NCBI RefSeq assembly: GCF_000505665.1
Contig: NC_023033.1
Coordinates: forward strand, 1,116,001-1,180,000
Direction of reading: 5' to 3'
Length of the DNA stretch: 64,000 bases
Source of the DNA: Thermosynechococcus sp. NK55a
GTDB lineage: Bacteria > Cyanobacteriota > Cyanobacteriia > Thermosynechococcales > Thermosynechococcaceae
Shown: positions 1 through 9,021 of the stretch, one piece after another
How the letters are laid out: the number at the start of each line of letters is the position of its first letter
How positions within the stretch are numbered: position 1 is the stretch's first letter
Notes under the pieces: model-generated
The model's input: only the letters and a program-made list of their open reading frames with translations
Told to the model about the DNA's origin: nothing
The model's database searches: none
Program-made: the position numbers and the translations under genes

Positions 1-721
1 CGTGGGGATAGGCATGGTGGTTGTTGTGCCAACCTTCGCCATAGGTGAGGAGGGCTGCCCACCAGAGATTGCGTGAGTTATCCTCGGTCTCAAAGCGACG
101 ATAGCCCCATTTGTGGGTGGCAGAGTTAATCAACCAAGTGCTGTGCCAAAGAAAAACGGCTCGCATAAACATCCCCCACAACAGCCAGGACCAACCCCCT
201 AAGCCATAGAGGAGCAGCGCAAGGGGAAGCTGCAGGAGTAAAAAGTAGCGATCCAGCCAGCGGTAAAAGGGATCTCGTGTTAAGTCGGGGGCAAAGCGGG
301 CATACTCCTCGGCATTGAAAAACCGGGACTGCGGATAGACAAGCCACAGCATATGGCTCCACCAAAAGCCCCGCCGTGCTGAGTAGGGATCCTTAATCTC
401 GTCCTCGGTGTGGGCATGGTGCAAGCGGTGCCCTGCTACCCAAAAAATCGGGCCTCCCTGCATGGCCAAGGCACCCACAACAGCAATGACGTACTCCAGC
501 CACTGGGGCACTTGGAAACTGCGGTGACTTAAAAGACGATGGTATCCCAAGCAAATACCGATACTGCCAAAGAGCCAGTGCAGAAAGATCGTGACGGCTA
601 ATGCTGACCAGGAGAAAAACAAAAGAGCAGCCGCGGCTAAAAGATGTACCGCCCCTAAAAAGAGGACAAAGCCCCAATTGAGGCGGGGGGTCTGGGGTTG
701 CAATTCTAAGGATGATGTCAT
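1..721 (-). CDS. desC: Acyl-lipid delta-9-type fatty acid desaturase (3' part outside window)
   Basis: Integral-membrane diiron desaturase that would put a double bond into acyl chains of membrane lipids. The frame is open from an ATG at 721 to the left edge, giving 240 residues without the C-terminus. The three histidine boxes of the family are visible: HRLLSH at 61-66, HRLHH at 98-102 and HNNHH at 232-236, the last followed by AYPH. Hydrophobic segments flank the first box. The short box spacing and the WHNNHHAYPH form fit the DesC (delta-9) branch rather than DesA or DesB, although the exact position introduced is inferred from family resemblance. It is the last gene of a leftward run and is separated from hemN by about 90 bases. 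Confidence 0.88.
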   Translation of the reverse strand, partial: MTSSLELQPQTPRLNWGFVLFLGAVHLLAAAALLFFSWSALAVTIFLHWLFGSIGICLGYHRLLSHRSFQVPQWLEYVIAVVGALAMQGGPIFWVAGHRLHHAHTEDEIKDPYSARRGFWWSHMLWLVYPQSRFFNAEEYARFAPDLTRDPFYRWLDRYFLLLQLPLALLLYGLGGWSWLLWGMFMRAVFLWHSTWLINSATHKWGYRRFETEDNSRNLWWAALLTYGEGWHNNHHAYPH

Positions 722-809
722 AGATACTCCTCAACACCGTTTGTGAGTTTAGACACGAGTTTAGATCTAAGGATTCTGGATTACCCAGAAAAGGGTAGAG
801 GCAAGGGGG

Positions 810-2192
810 CTAAATGGCCTTAGAAAATGTCCTACCAGATTTTTGTTGCAGGTAGGCATCAAAGACGGCGGTAATGTTGCGGATCAGGAGTCGTCCTACG
901 GGGGTGACCTCTAGGCGATCGCGCCCCAAATGAATGAGGCCATCGGCAGCCAATTCCCGCAGCGCCGCTAACTCGGGGGCAAAGTGGGTATCAAAATCGA
1001 GATTAAACTGGCGGGCGATCGCTGATTTGTCGAGGGTAAATTGGCACATCAGTTCCATGATGATCGTGCGGCGCAACAGATCTTCACGGTGCAGTTGAAT
1101 GCCGCGTTCTGTGGCCAGCTGACCCGCAGCAACATCACTAAAGTAGGTGGCTAAGTGTTTCTGATTTTGGGCATAGGCCTCCTGCAACATACTGATCGAG
1201 GTGAGGCCAAAGCCAATCAAATCTGCGGTTGGCAGTGTTGTGTAACCCTGAAAGTTGCGCTTGAGCGTCCCTGCTTCCTGGGCGATCGCTAGCTCATCGG
1301 TGGGCTTGGCAAAGTGATCCATGCCAATGTACCGATAGCCTTGGCTAGTTAGCATTTCAATCACCCGCTGCAAAATCGTCAGTTTGGTTGCACCATCGGG
1401 TAGGGTGGTGGGGTCAATGCGCTTTTGGATGGGTTTCAAATTGGGTAGATAGGCAAAGTTAAAAACAGCAATGCGATCGGGGTCAAGGCGCAGCGTTTTC
1501 GCAATAGTGGCTTCAAAGGATTGGACGGTTTGATAGGGCAAACCATAGATGAGGTCAATGTTGACACTCTCAAACTCAGCGGCGCGGATCCACTCCATCA
1601 CTTGAAAGAGCCATGTCTCAGGCTGCACGCGATTCACTGCCAGTTGCACTTGGGGATCAAAATCCTGCAGGCCAAAGCTGATGCGATTGAAGCCCAGGTT
1701 CCGCAGCTGCAAGAGGTAATCACGGTTGATGTAGCGGGGATTTACCTCAATGGAAATTTCCGCATCGTTGGTAAATTCAAAGTGCTGAGTGAGCGTCTGC
1801 CACAGGGATTCCACTTGGTCAATCGTGAGGTAGTTGGGAGTACCGCCGCCCCAATGCATTTGAATCACGGGACGAGTGCGATCCAGCCGTGCCGCCACTT
1901 GAGCAATTTCTTCCGCCAAGGCATCCAAGTAGGTTTTGGCAATAGTTTGGCTTTGGGTGACGATGACGTTGCAACCGCAAAAATAGCAAGCGGTCTGGCA
2001 AAAGGGAATATGCACGTAGAGGGACAGGGGTCGGTGCCCTTCGTTACTCCGCAGTAGCTCCCGCTGGAAACAATGGCGATCAAAATCGGGAGTAAATTCG
2101 GCAGCCGTGGGGTAACTGGTATAGCGAGGCAAAGGACGATCGTATTTTTGCAGCAGTGCCCCATCGAATTGGATTGGCTGAACCACACTCAT
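810..2192 (-). CDS. hemN: Oxygen-independent coproporphyrinogen III oxidase (radical SAM)
   Basis: Converts coproporphyrinogen III to protoporphyrinogen IX without oxygen, in heme and chlorophyll synthesis. The 460-residue protein carries the HemN-type radical-SAM cluster motif CxxxCxxCxC at Cys65, 69, 72 and 74, preceded by YVHIPF, and has the GGGTP motif after it. Length matches true HemN rather than the shorter HemW. I chose the ATG at 2192; an in-frame TTG four codons upstream has its AGGAG too close, while the same AGGAG sits 13 bases before the ATG. The gene follows heme oxygenase by 38 bases on the same strand and probably shares its promoter. In Synechocystis the low-oxygen set chlA(II)-ho2-hemN groups the same three functions. 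Confidence 0.95.
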   Translation of the reverse strand: MSVVQPIQFDGALLQKYDRPLPRYTSYPTAAEFTPDFDRHCFQRELLRSNEGHRPLSLYVHIPFCQTACYFCGCNVIVTQSQTIAKTYLDALAEEIAQVAARLDRTRPVIQMHWGGGTPNYLTIDQVESLWQTLTQHFEFTNDAEISIEVNPRYINRDYLLQLRNLGFNRISFGLQDFDPQVQLAVNRVQPETWLFQVMEWIRAAEFESVNIDLIYGLPYQTVQSFEATIAKTLRLDPDRIAVFNFAYLPNLKPIQKRIDPTTLPDGATKLTILQRVIEMLTSQGYRYIGMDHFAKPTDELAIAQEAGTLKRNFQGYTTLPTADLIGFGLTSISMLQEAYAQNQKHLATYFSDVAAGQLATERGIQLHREDLLRRTIIMELMCQFTLDKSAIARQFNLDFDTHFAPELAALRELAADGLIHLGRDRLEVTPVGRLLIRNITAVFDAYLQQKSGRTFSKAI

Positions 2193-2230
2193 GGATGTTT
2201 GCAAGCTCCTAACAAGATCAACAGTGGGTC

Positions 2231-2962
2231 TTAGATGGCAATGGCCTCAGGACGGGGGTGCTCCCGCCGACTGGGCTGGTTCTCGATAACCACGGCCTGC
2301 CACGTCTGATCGCCAATGGTGGTTTTTAACTCCGACTCAAGGGCGTGCATGAGGTTGCAGTTGAGGGCAAAGGCAAAGTTGGCTTCCTTAACAATGCGGG
2401 CGATCGCTTCCTCGTCGAGGCCAAGACTATCCAAAGTTTCCCGATACCGCTGCTTAAAGGCTTTCTTGTCTTCCGGGGACGGTAGTGCTGGAAACTCGTA
2501 AAAGGCGGTGCCCTTGCCTTCGGGAAGCGTCAACTGCGAACGCACGATTTTACTCAGGGCTTGTCCCCCAGAGAGATCCCCCATATAGCGGGTGTAGGAA
2601 TGGGCAATGAGCAACAGAGGTTCACTTTGGGCCACCTCATGAAGGCGACTGAGGTAAACGCGGGTGGCCGTAAGGGGAGTAATCTGATCGCGCCAATCCT
2701 CGCCGTAGTAGAAGGCCAAGTCCTGGGCCAGTTGGCCACTGCGGTTGAGTTCGGGGAAGTAAATAGCGCGCACCGGATCGCCCTTGGCACTAGCTAAGGC
2801 CGCCTCCAGCTCGGTGTAAACAAAGTAGAGGTTAGCCAAGAACTGGCGGAAGAGACTAGGGGTAATCAACCCGCGTACAAAACATTTCATGAAGGCGGTG
2901 TGCTCGGCCAAGGTGTGAGCCTCAGCCGTTCCTTCCCGCAGCGCAAGGGAGAGGACTGTCAT
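2231..2962 (-). CDS. ho1: Heme oxygenase (biliverdin-forming)
   Basis: Opens heme to biliverdin, iron and CO using ferredoxin electrons; biliverdin feeds phycobilin and phytochrome chromophores. The 243-residue protein has the family N-terminus with the proximal His at position 16 (in EAHTLAEH) and the distal helix GDLSGGQAL. Length is typical of cyanobacterial HO1 and HO2. An upstream in-frame codon would add 10 residues, but the ATG at 2962 has AGGAG 9-13 bases before it, so I start there. A strong promoter lies upstream on this strand. It heads a two-gene unit with hemN and is divergent from acsF. Which paralogue (HO1 or the low-oxygen HO2) this is cannot be settled from one window; the neighbours favour an HO2-like role. 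Confidence 0.94.
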   Translation of the reverse strand: MTVLSLALREGTAEAHTLAEHTAFMKCFVRGLITPSLFRQFLANLYFVYTELEAALASAKGDPVRAIYFPELNRSGQLAQDLAFYYGEDWRDQITPLTATRVYLSRLHEVAQSEPLLLIAHSYTRYMGDLSGGQALSKIVRSQLTLPEGKGTAFYEFPALPSPEDKKAFKQRYRETLDSLGLDEEAIARIVKEANFAFALNCNLMHALESELKTTIGDQTWQAVVIENQPSRREHPRPEAIAI

Positions 2963-3070
2963 ACCTGTAACTCCTGAAATTGGTTTTAACAATCTTTTTT
3001 GAATAAGTTTATCCTGCCAACGGGGAATGGCCGTGGGCTGAACAGGGTCAGAATGGCAGGCTATTGGCGA

Positions 3071-3099
3071 GTATTACTTTTTAACCATATGGCTGTCAA
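3071..3099 (-). promoter_or_regulatory. Promoter for heme oxygenase-hemN
   Basis: On the minus strand TTGACA (3094-3099) and TAATAC (3071-3076) are separated by exactly 17 bases, a near-consensus sigma-70 type promoter about 110 bases upstream of the heme oxygenase start. The spacer contains the 8-base palindrome CCATATGG (3085-3092), a possible operator. Confidence 0.65.
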
Positions 3100-3158
3100 G
3101 TGAAACTTCAAAAAACATAACAAAACTGCCTACTTTTGCAACATCGTCAAGGTGGTTA

Positions 3159-3186
3159 TTGACCATCCTCAGGGATATAGTATAGT
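3159..3186 (+). promoter_or_regulatory. Promoter for acsF
   Basis: TTGACC (3159-3164) and TATAGT (3181-3186) are separated by 16 bases, about 50 bases upstream of the acsF ATG. It is back to back with the heme oxygenase promoter, so a regulator bound in the 60 bases between them could control both directions. Confidence 0.6.
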
Positions 3187-3234
3187 AAAACGGTATGACC
3201 TGCATAGGTTTAGTTCTATAGGAGTAAGAGGCTT

Positions 3235-4299
3235 ATGGTGGCGATCGCCCCCCATCCTGATTCAGGCCAGAGCGTTAAAACCATTCGTGAAAACCTTTTA
3301 ACCCCCCGTTTTTACACAACAGATTTTGAACATGCAGCAAAACTTGACCTCAGTCGTCAGCAAGAACAACTGGAAGCGATGTTGGCGGAAATGCGGGCAG
3401 ACTACAACCGCCATCACTTTGTCCGCGATGACTCCTTCAAAGGCACTTGGGACATCTTGGATGCAGAGACCCGCAAAGCCTTTATTGACTACCTTGAGCG
3501 CTCCTGTGTCTCTGAGTTTTCAGGGTTTTTGCTCTTTAAGGAACTCTCGCGCAAGCTCAAGAATCGTAACCCCCTTTTGGCGGAAATCTTTCACCTGATG
3601 GCGCGGGATGAAGCGCGGCACGCCGGCTTTCTCAACAAAGCTATGATGGATTTTGGCCATGCCATGGACTTGGGCCACCTCTCCAAGACGCGCACCTACA
3701 CCTTTTTCCCCCTGCCCTGGGTACTCTACACCGTTTATCTATCAGAGAAAATTGGCTACTGGCGCTACATCATCATCTACCGTCATCTTGAAAAGCACCC
3801 CGAACATTCCTTCTACCCCCTCTTTAACTATTTTGAAAGTTGGTGCCAAGACGAAAACCGCCACGGCGACATTTTCAAGGCCTTGATCCACTCCCAACCC
3901 CAATTGATTCAAGGCTGGGGCGCCAAACTGTGGATGCGCTTCTTCCTGCTGACGGTGTTTGCCACCCATACGCTGACGGTGCATGAGCGTGCCAAATTCT
4001 ATGAAGCCCTTGGGTTTGATGCCACAGCATTCGATCGCGAGGTGATTGCCAAAACCAATGAAACAGCGGCCCGTACTTTCTCTGTGGTGCTCAATGTCGA
4101 TCACCCTGAGTTTTATCCGCGTCTGCAACGCTGTGTTGAAATCAACAAGAAACTACAGGCAATTGAAGCCAGTCATCAACCAAAGTGGCTGAAGGCATTA
4201 CGGAAACTTCCCCACCAGTTGGCGATCGCGGGTCATCTCCTGCGCATTTATCTGCTGCCCCCCATCAATGCCCAACAGGAATGGGGCACCGTCCACTAA
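3235..4299 (+). CDS. acsF: Mg-protoporphyrin IX monomethyl ester aerobic cyclase
   Basis: Diiron oxygenase that closes the isocyclic fifth ring of chlorophyll (ChlA/AcsF/CHL27 family). The 354-residue protein has the two carboxylate-His iron motifs DEARH at 125-129 and DENRH at 206-210, and typical stretches such as FPLPWVLYTVYLSEKIGYWR. The ATG at 3235 has AGGAG about 10 bases upstream and follows a readable promoter. It is divergent from heme oxygenase-hemN, the arrangement expected of a chlorophyll/heme/bilin module responding to oxygen; in Synechocystis the second cyclase gene chlA(II) sits with ho2 and hemN under the regulator ChlR. Its stop overlaps by 4 bases the stop of the convergent DUF3181 gene. 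Confidence 0.95.
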   Translation: MVAIAPHPDSGQSVKTIRENLLTPRFYTTDFEHAAKLDLSRQQEQLEAMLAEMRADYNRHHFVRDDSFKGTWDILDAETRKAFIDYLERSCVSEFSGFLLFKELSRKLKNRNPLLAEIFHLMARDEARHAGFLNKAMMDFGHAMDLGHLSKTRTYTFFPLPWVLYTVYLSEKIGYWRYIIIYRHLEKHPEHSFYPLFNYFESWCQDENRHGDIFKALIHSQPQLIQGWGAKLWMRFFLLTVFATHTLTVHERAKFYEALGFDATAFDREVIAKTNETAARTFSVVLNVDHPEFYPRLQRCVEINKKLQAIEASHQPKWLKALRKLPHQLAIAGHLLRIYLLPPINAQQEWGTVH

Positions 4300-4607
4300 G
4301 AGTCAAGCTCCTCTTGGCGAAAACGGTTGAGCAGTTCCACCAGCAATTCTTGGTTGGCCTTGGGAATCAAGCGATCCAGGGAAAGGAATTGCTGACCCCC
4401 GCCAAGGGGAACTGAGACCTCCTGCAAGACGCTAGCAACCTGTGCCGAACTCATCTCCCCCTGTTCTAAAAGGGGTAAAAAGGCTTCCGCAAGAGGGGTT
4501 GCTAGCTTTGCATCACCAAGGTATAGATGCCATTTAGCAACATCCATATAAATATCACGGCCAATTTCAGCCGCCAGGCGTTCAATTAAAGGGGTGCGAC
4601 TCAACAC
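4296..4607 (-). CDS. DUF3181 family protein
   Basis: A 103-residue soluble protein of a small cyanobacterial family with no assigned function, recognised by its N-terminus (RTPLIERLAAEIGRDIYMDV) and overall pattern. It is rich in Leu and Glu, probably helical, and has no membrane segment or metal motif. Translation can begin at the GTG at 4607 or the following TTG; AGGAAGG lies 6 bases before the GTG. It lies just downstream of psaD on the same strand, but a terminator-like hairpin stands between them, so it may be transcribed separately. It is convergent with acsF, sharing 4 bases at the stops. Confidence 0.75.
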   Translation of the reverse strand: MLSRTPLIERLAAEIGRDIYMDVAKWHLYLGDAKLATPLAEAFLPLLEQGEMSSAQVASVLQEVSVPLGGGQQFLSLDRLIPKANQELLVELLNRFRQEELDS

Positions 4608-4649
4608 CTATCACCTTCCTTCAGGACTCCCGTTGACCCTAGGTTAGCT

Positions 4650-4684
4650 CAAAAGAATACCCCCTATGGCTCAACCATGGGGGC
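4650..4684 (-). terminator. Rho-independent terminator after psaD
   Basis: On the minus strand CCCCCATGG and CCATAGGGGG form a stem with one bulged A around a short TTGAG loop (4660-4683), followed by the T-rich tract TATTCTTTT. It lies about 30 bases after the psaD stop. Confidence 0.7.
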
Positions 4685-4710
4685 GATAATAAAGAACGTT
4701 CAGCACCGAC

Positions 4711-5130
4711 CTATGGATCGTAGGGCTTTTTGCCAGTGAACTTCAGTTGCGAGGGGTTGGGATTCTGGCCAATGGAGCGAGGCACAGAGTTGACCGCTTC
4801 CCGCCCTTGGTTGACTTTCTCAGGGAAAACGCCATCCTTGGGATGGATCAATACCGTTTCGCCATCGGGGAAAACACGATAGATTTTGTAGTCGTTAATT
4901 TTGCGGGGACGCAGTTGTTGAGCAGCTAGGGCAAGGCACTGCTCCTTACGGGCAAGGTAAACGAGATTTTCACCTTCACGCATAACAGCAGCCCCAGCCG
5001 TCGGCATTTCAAAAACTTGCTCTTTGGGGCTTGTCCAAGTGATGGCGTATTTCTCTTCGGTATCCGCTGCGCTGAGGAGGCCGCCGGTGCTGCCACCATA
5101 GAGCGGGGGTTGCCCAGTGAGTGTTGTCAT
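4711..5130 (-). CDS. psaD: Photosystem I reaction centre subunit II (PsaD)
   Basis: Stromal extrinsic subunit of photosystem I that forms the ferredoxin docking site and holds PsaC and PsaE in place. The 139-residue product begins [16 protein letters not shown] after Met, the known mature N-terminus of Thermosynechococcus PsaD, and ends [10 protein letters not shown]. An earlier in-frame start would add five residues, but the ATG at 5130 has GAGG about 9 bases upstream and agrees with the known mature N-terminus. A hairpin terminator follows, and the gene appears monocistronic. The roughly 390 bases upstream hold no gene. This is the single most diagnostic gene for the organism. Confidence 0.98.
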   Translation of the reverse strand: MTTLTGQPPLYGGSTGGLLSAADTEEKYAITWTSPKEQVFEMPTAGAAVMREGENLVYLARKEQCLALAAQQLRPRKINDYKIYRVFPDGETVLIHPKDGVFPEKVNQGREAVNSVPRSIGQNPNPSQLKFTGKKPYDP

Positions 5131-5525
5131 GCGTTCGATCCTCAATCTCTGACGTTGTTATCCTTAAGATTGGCTAGGTACAACCCTTTTCTTGTATATG
5201 GGATACATCAAGGGGATGCACTCCTTTCCCATGGGGGCCTTCGCAGTCTTGAGCGTTTGCCACCATTGCGAAAAGGGTTATAACCAGATTCAACGGCATC
5301 GTAGCATTGAAATCGCTGGATTGATGCGACTTGTGAGAAACTGTAACAGTTCGTTCATGATGACTCATTGTGATTGGGTTATTGGGTTATTGGGCTATTT
5401 GATCCGGATTCTGACTGATTACCAATGATCACCCTTGAACAACCTATGGCTAAGGGGAAATTTGTTAAGATTATTGACAAAGTACAACAAAAATATGTCC
5501 ACTCCTCCCCAGGGATCGTTGAGCA
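5131..5525. other. Divergent intergenic region between psaD and an esterase gene
   Basis: About 395 bases with no supported gene. It must hold the psaD promoter and leader; TTGTAC with TAACAA at 17-base spacing just upstream of psaD on the minus strand is a weak candidate. An 8-base unit ATTGGGTT is repeated in tandem at 5373-5396 (third copy ATTGGGCT). Confidence 0.5.
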
Positions 5526-6161
5526 ATGCAATATCTCTACCTCCATGGATTTGCCTCGTCGCCGCGCTCGAGTAAAGCCCAGTATTTTCGCGATCGCTTT
5601 GAGGAACTTGGTCAACCGCTACTCATTCCTGATCTCAATCAGGGGGACTTTTTTCACTTGACCCTGAGTCGCCAAATTGAACAGGTAGAAGCACTGCTTA
5701 CCCCCGAAGAACCGATCACATTAATTGGCTCTAGTTTTGGTGGCTTGACGGCTGCTTGGCTTGCCGAAAAACATCCCCAAGTGGTGCAGCTGTTTCTTTT
5801 GGCTCCTGCCTTTGAGTTTGCTATCCAGTGGCTGCCGCGTCTCGGGGATGAATATCGCCGCTGGCAAACCACGGGGGTTTTAGAGGTCTATCACTACACT
5901 GAAGAACGCCTACTGCCCCTTAGCTATGGCTTTGCCAAAGATTTACTGGAGTATGACGATCGCCAGCTTCAGCGCCCTGTGCCCACGCTCATTTTCCATG
6001 GCCTTCAGGATGAAGTGATTCCCATTGACACTAGTCGTCGCTACTGTGAAGGTCGCCCTTGGGTCAGTCGGGTAGAATTGGACAGTGATCATGCCCTCAA
6101 GGAAGTACAGCCTGCCATTTGGGGCATGATGTATCCCATTATTTATCAGCAGTTAACTTGA
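5526..6161 (+). CDS. YqiA/YcfP-like alpha/beta-fold esterase
   Basis: Small 211-residue alpha/beta hydrolase of the YqiA type. It opens with the strand and oxyanion region YLYLHGFASSP, has the nucleophile elbow GSSFGG with Ser70, the acid in HGLQDEVIP and the terminal His in SDHAL, so the catalytic triad looks complete. There is no signal peptide, so it is cytoplasmic. E. coli YqiA acts on short acyl esters; the natural substrate here is unknown. It is transcribed alone, and its 3' end overlaps by 16 bases the end of the convergent methyltransferase gene. Confidence 0.82.
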   Translation: MQYLYLHGFASSPRSSKAQYFRDRFEELGQPLLIPDLNQGDFFHLTLSRQIEQVEALLTPEEPITLIGSSFGGLTAAWLAEKHPQVVQLFLLAPAFEFAIQWLPRLGDEYRRWQTTGVLEVYHYTEERLLPLSYGFAKDLLEYDDRQLQRPVPTLIFHGLQDEVIPIDTSRRYCEGRPWVSRVELDSDHALKEVQPAIWGMMYPIIYQQLT

Positions 6162-7132
6162 GAGGCGGGGTCAAGGGAGACAGCGGGAATCTCCGCCCGT
6201 ACGGCGCGAAACATACCAAAGCGGCAGAGTCCCATGCCAAAAGCAATCCGCATCAGCAGGAATGTGGGTACCTCCCGCAAGGATTTCACTAGCCCCGCTA
6301 GGCCAAAGCGAATCAGTCCCTCTGGCCGCACAATTCCCTGCCAAATCGAATCTAGCCATGAGGGGAGCGTTTCCTGTGTCCAGTCAGCAGTAATTACTTC
6401 TCCAGCCACTAAACCCGTTGCTGCCAGGGCCTCGGCAAAGCCTTCCATGCTGGCAAAGGCGGGGTGTGCCCATTGATCCAAGAGCTGCCGCATCATCAGC
6501 CGCTCCCAGATGTTCAAGGGCTGCTGGCGATCGTCCCGCTGGTTCCAATCGGCAACCACCAGAATTCCCCCAGGCTTCAGGACACGGAGTAATTCTTTAG
6601 CGAACTGCTGTTTATCGGGCATGTGGGGACCGGCTTCAATTGACCAAACCACGTCGAAGCTGGCATCTGGAAATGACAAAGCCAGAGCGTCATCGAGTTG
6701 AAACCGAACATTCAGATCCCCAGGAGTGAGTTCTCGCGCCCGCCGTACCTGCTCAGGGCTAATCGTAATTCCAGTAACATGAAAGCCATAGTCACGGGCC
6801 AGGATACGACTGCTCCCGCCAATACCACAGCCGACATCCAAGACGGTTGTCCCCGGCGGCAGGCGATCAAGACCAGCCCAACGCACCATTTCATGGACAA
6901 AATCTACCTTGGCTTGGCGAAAGTCCTTGGGACGAGGGGGCAACCCATAGTGGCCAAGGTGAATATGCTCACCCCAGTAAAATTCAAGAATGCCGTCATT
7001 GGTCCAGTTGTCATAGGACTCGGCCACGGAGCGGGCAGACTCGTACTTGCGGGGAAACAACAGGTAAAGCGCTAAGCCCAGCAGGACTAAGGTACCAACA
7101 GTGATAACCACTATGAATCCTAAGTGAGACAT
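6146..7132 (-). CDS. 2-methyl-6-phytyl/solanyl-benzoquinol methyltransferase (Sll0418-like)
   Basis: SAM-dependent methyltransferase of 328 residues that strongly resembles Synechocystis Sll0418, which methylates the ring of plastoquinone and tocopherol precursors. A single N-terminal membrane helix (about residues 5-26) ends LFPRKY, followed by the family signature YDNWTNDGILEFYWGEHIHL, the SAM motif VLDVGCGIGG at 97-106 and SIEAGPHMPDK. The membrane anchor fits lipid quinone substrates. It is close to, but distinct from, gamma-tocopherol methyltransferase, which lacks this anchor form. Whether the organism makes tocopherol cannot be seen here; plastoquinone is the safer product. The gene solanesyl diphosphate synthase for the plastoquinone tail is also in this window (39903). 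Confidence 0.85.
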   Translation of the reverse strand: MSHLGFIVVITVGTLVLLGLALYLLFPRKYESARSVAESYDNWTNDGILEFYWGEHIHLGHYGLPPRPKDFRQAKVDFVHEMVRWAGLDRLPPGTTVLDVGCGIGGSSRILARDYGFHVTGITISPEQVRRARELTPGDLNVRFQLDDALALSFPDASFDVVWSIEAGPHMPDKQQFAKELLRVLKPGGILVVADWNQRDDRQQPLNIWERLMMRQLLDQWAHPAFASMEGFAEALAATGLVAGEVITADWTQETLPSWLDSIWQGIVRPEGLIRFGLAGLVKSLREVPTFLLMRIAFGMGLCRFGMFRAVRAEIPAVSLDPASQVNC

Positions 7133-7309
7133 GCAGCAGATTGCCTAACGAAACCTTTCACTATGATGACGAGGTTTTCAGCATTTTCACAAGGGAAAGA
7201 ACCACGGATGGGTTTTCGTGGGAGATTGGACGATCTTCAATACTATCTTGAAAAGTTATCTTGGAAAGTTGGTGCAATCCTACTGAGTGGTGCGGCGGGC
7301 CCCCAATCG

Positions 7310-7338
7310 TTGTGAAAAAGGCTGTAACTTAGTAATAA
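7310..7338 (+). promoter_or_regulatory. Possible ribBA promoter
   Basis: TTGTGA (7310-7315) and TAATAA (7333-7338) are 17 bases apart, 30 bases before the ribBA start. The -10 box is good and the -35 box is weak. No FMN riboswitch-like structure is seen in the 236-base region. Confidence 0.35.
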
Positions 7339-7368
7339 GAAGCCTTAGGAATTCTGGAAGTAACTACC

Positions 7369-9021
7369 TTGGCGGATGTGCCTGTGTTTGACTCCATTGA
7401 ATCAGCATTAGAAGCCCTGCGGCGCGGCGAAGTGATTGTGGTGGTGGATGACGAAAATCGCGAGAATGAAGGGGATCTGATTGGGGCTGCCGAGCGTGTG
7501 ACCCCCGCCATGATTAACTTCATGGCTGTTCATGCACGGGGACTGATCTGCCTCGCCATGGAGGGCGATCGCCTCGATGAATTGAATCTGCCCTTAATGG
7601 TGACAACAAATACCGATAGCAATCAAACTGCCTTTACGGTGAGTGTTGATGCCGGTGCCCGTTGGGGTGTGACCACAGGTATTTCCGCCGAGGATCGCGC
7701 CCGCACGATTCAAGCCTTGATTGATCCGAGCACGCAACCTCAAGATCTACGTCGCCCTGGTCATGTTTTCCCCCTGCGATCGCGCCCTGGGGGAGTTCTC
7801 AAGCGAGCTGGCCACACCGAGGCGGCAGTGGATTTGACACGGTTGGCGGGTCTTTACCCAGCGGGTGTGATCTGTGAAATTCAAAATCCCGACGGCACGA
7901 TGTCGCGGCTGCCCCAACTCATGGAGTATGCCCGCACCCACCAACTCAAAATCATTAGTATCGCTGACCTCATTAGCTACCGTCTCCAACATGAGCGCTT
8001 TGTGCGCCGCGAGGCTGTGGCCAAGCTACCGACGGAGTTCGGTGAATTTCAAATCTATGGCTACCGCAATTCCCTCGATCAATCGGAGCACGTCGCCATT
8101 GTCAAAGGGGATCCCGCCACATTTAGCGAGCAACCCGTACTGGTGCGCGTCCATTCTGAATGCTTGACGGGCGATGCCCTTGGTTCCTTGCGCTGTGATT
8201 GTCGGATGCAACTGCAGGCGGCTCTGAAAATGATTAACGCCGCCGGTCGGGGTGTGGTGGTTTACCTGCGGCAAGAGGGACGGGGGATTGGGCTGGTCAA
8301 CAAGCTGCGTGCTTATTCCCTGCAAGATTTAGGCATGGATACGGTGGAGGCCAATGAGCACTTGGGCTTTCCAGCGGATTTGCGCAATTATGGCGTCGGC
8401 GCCCAGATCCTCAACGACTTGGGGGTGAAGCAGATTCGCCTGATTACCAATAACCCCCGCAAAATTGCTGGGCTCAAGGGCTATGGCCTTGAAGTGGTGG
8501 ATCGGGTGCCCCTGTTGATTGAAGCGACCCCCTACAACACCCCCTACTTGACGACCAAGGCAGAGAAACTGGGGCATCTGCTGCTGCAAACTTACCTGAT
8601 GACGGTGGCCTTTCGCTGGCAGGAGTCGCAATTGGATGCGGGCGATCGCTACGAACGACTGGAAAAACTGCGTCATCTGGCCGCAGGCGTCCATTTGCTG
8701 TTGCGCGAAGAAGCTCGGCCCGTTGCTCAAGCCATCTTTGGGCATCCTGACCTCATTGTTCACTTTGGCTTTGACCAGCCCCATGTGGCCGATCGCCAGT
8801 GGTATAAGCAGCCGGAACATCCCTATGTGCTTGCGGTGCAAACCCTGCTGCGGCAATTTTGCCAATGGCCAACGCTAAAAGGATTTGAGTTTCTGGTGGC
8901 CACGGGCACCGATCCAATGCTCAACCTACCGATGGATCTGGATCGCCAAGCCTACACCCAACAGTCTCCCAGTGAGTGGCAGCCTCATCTGATCTATTCC
9001 TGGTCTGCAGCAACCGGTTAA
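7369..9021 (+). CDS. ribBA: Bifunctional DHBP synthase / GTP cyclohydrolase II
   Basis: Supplies both branches of riboflavin synthesis. Residues 1 to about 205 are 3,4-dihydroxy-2-butanone-4-phosphate synthase with [10 protein letters not shown] at 27-36 and [11 protein letters not shown] near 147; residues 206 to about 400 are GTP cyclohydrolase II with zinc ligands Cys265, 276 and 278 and RQEGRGIGL near 301. A further 150 residues with no motif I recognise follow, making the 550-residue protein much longer than the usual RibBA of about 400. The start is a TTG at 7369 with GGAAG about 10 bases upstream; an in-frame stop lies ten codons before it and the next ATG is far inside the first domain. 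It is transcribed alone. Confidence 0.95.
   Translation: MADVPVFDSIESALEALRRGEVIVVVDDENRENEGDLIGAAERVTPAMINFMAVHARGLICLAMEGDRLDELNLPLMVTTNTDSNQTAFTVSVDAGARWGVTTGISAEDRARTIQALIDPSTQPQDLRRPGHVFPLRSRPGGVLKRAGHTEAAVDLTRLAGLYPAGVICEIQNPDGTMSRLPQLMEYARTHQLKIISIADLISYRLQHERFVRREAVAKLPTEFGEFQIYGYRNSLDQSEHVAIVKGDPATFSEQPVLVRVHSECLTGDALGSLRCDCRMQLQAALKMINAAGRGVVVYLRQEGRGIGLVNKLRAYSLQDLGMDTVEANEHLGFPADLRNYGVGAQILNDLGVKQIRLITNNPRKIAGLKGYGLEVVDRVPLLIEATPYNTPYLTTKAEKLGHLLLQTYLMTVAFRWQESQLDAGDRYERLEKLRHLAAGVHLLLREEARPVAQAIFGHPDLIVHFGFDQPHVADRQWYKQPEHPYVLAVQTLLRQFCQWPTLKGFEFLVATGTDPMLNLPMDLDRQAYTQQSPSEWQPHLIYSWSAATG

Noticed and set aside
1521..2057. 178-residue plus-strand frame opposite hemN
   Set aside because: Shadow of hemN; no motif and no ribosome binding site.
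8329..8865. 178-residue minus-strand frame inside ribBA
   Set aside because: Antisense shadow of a well-supported gene.
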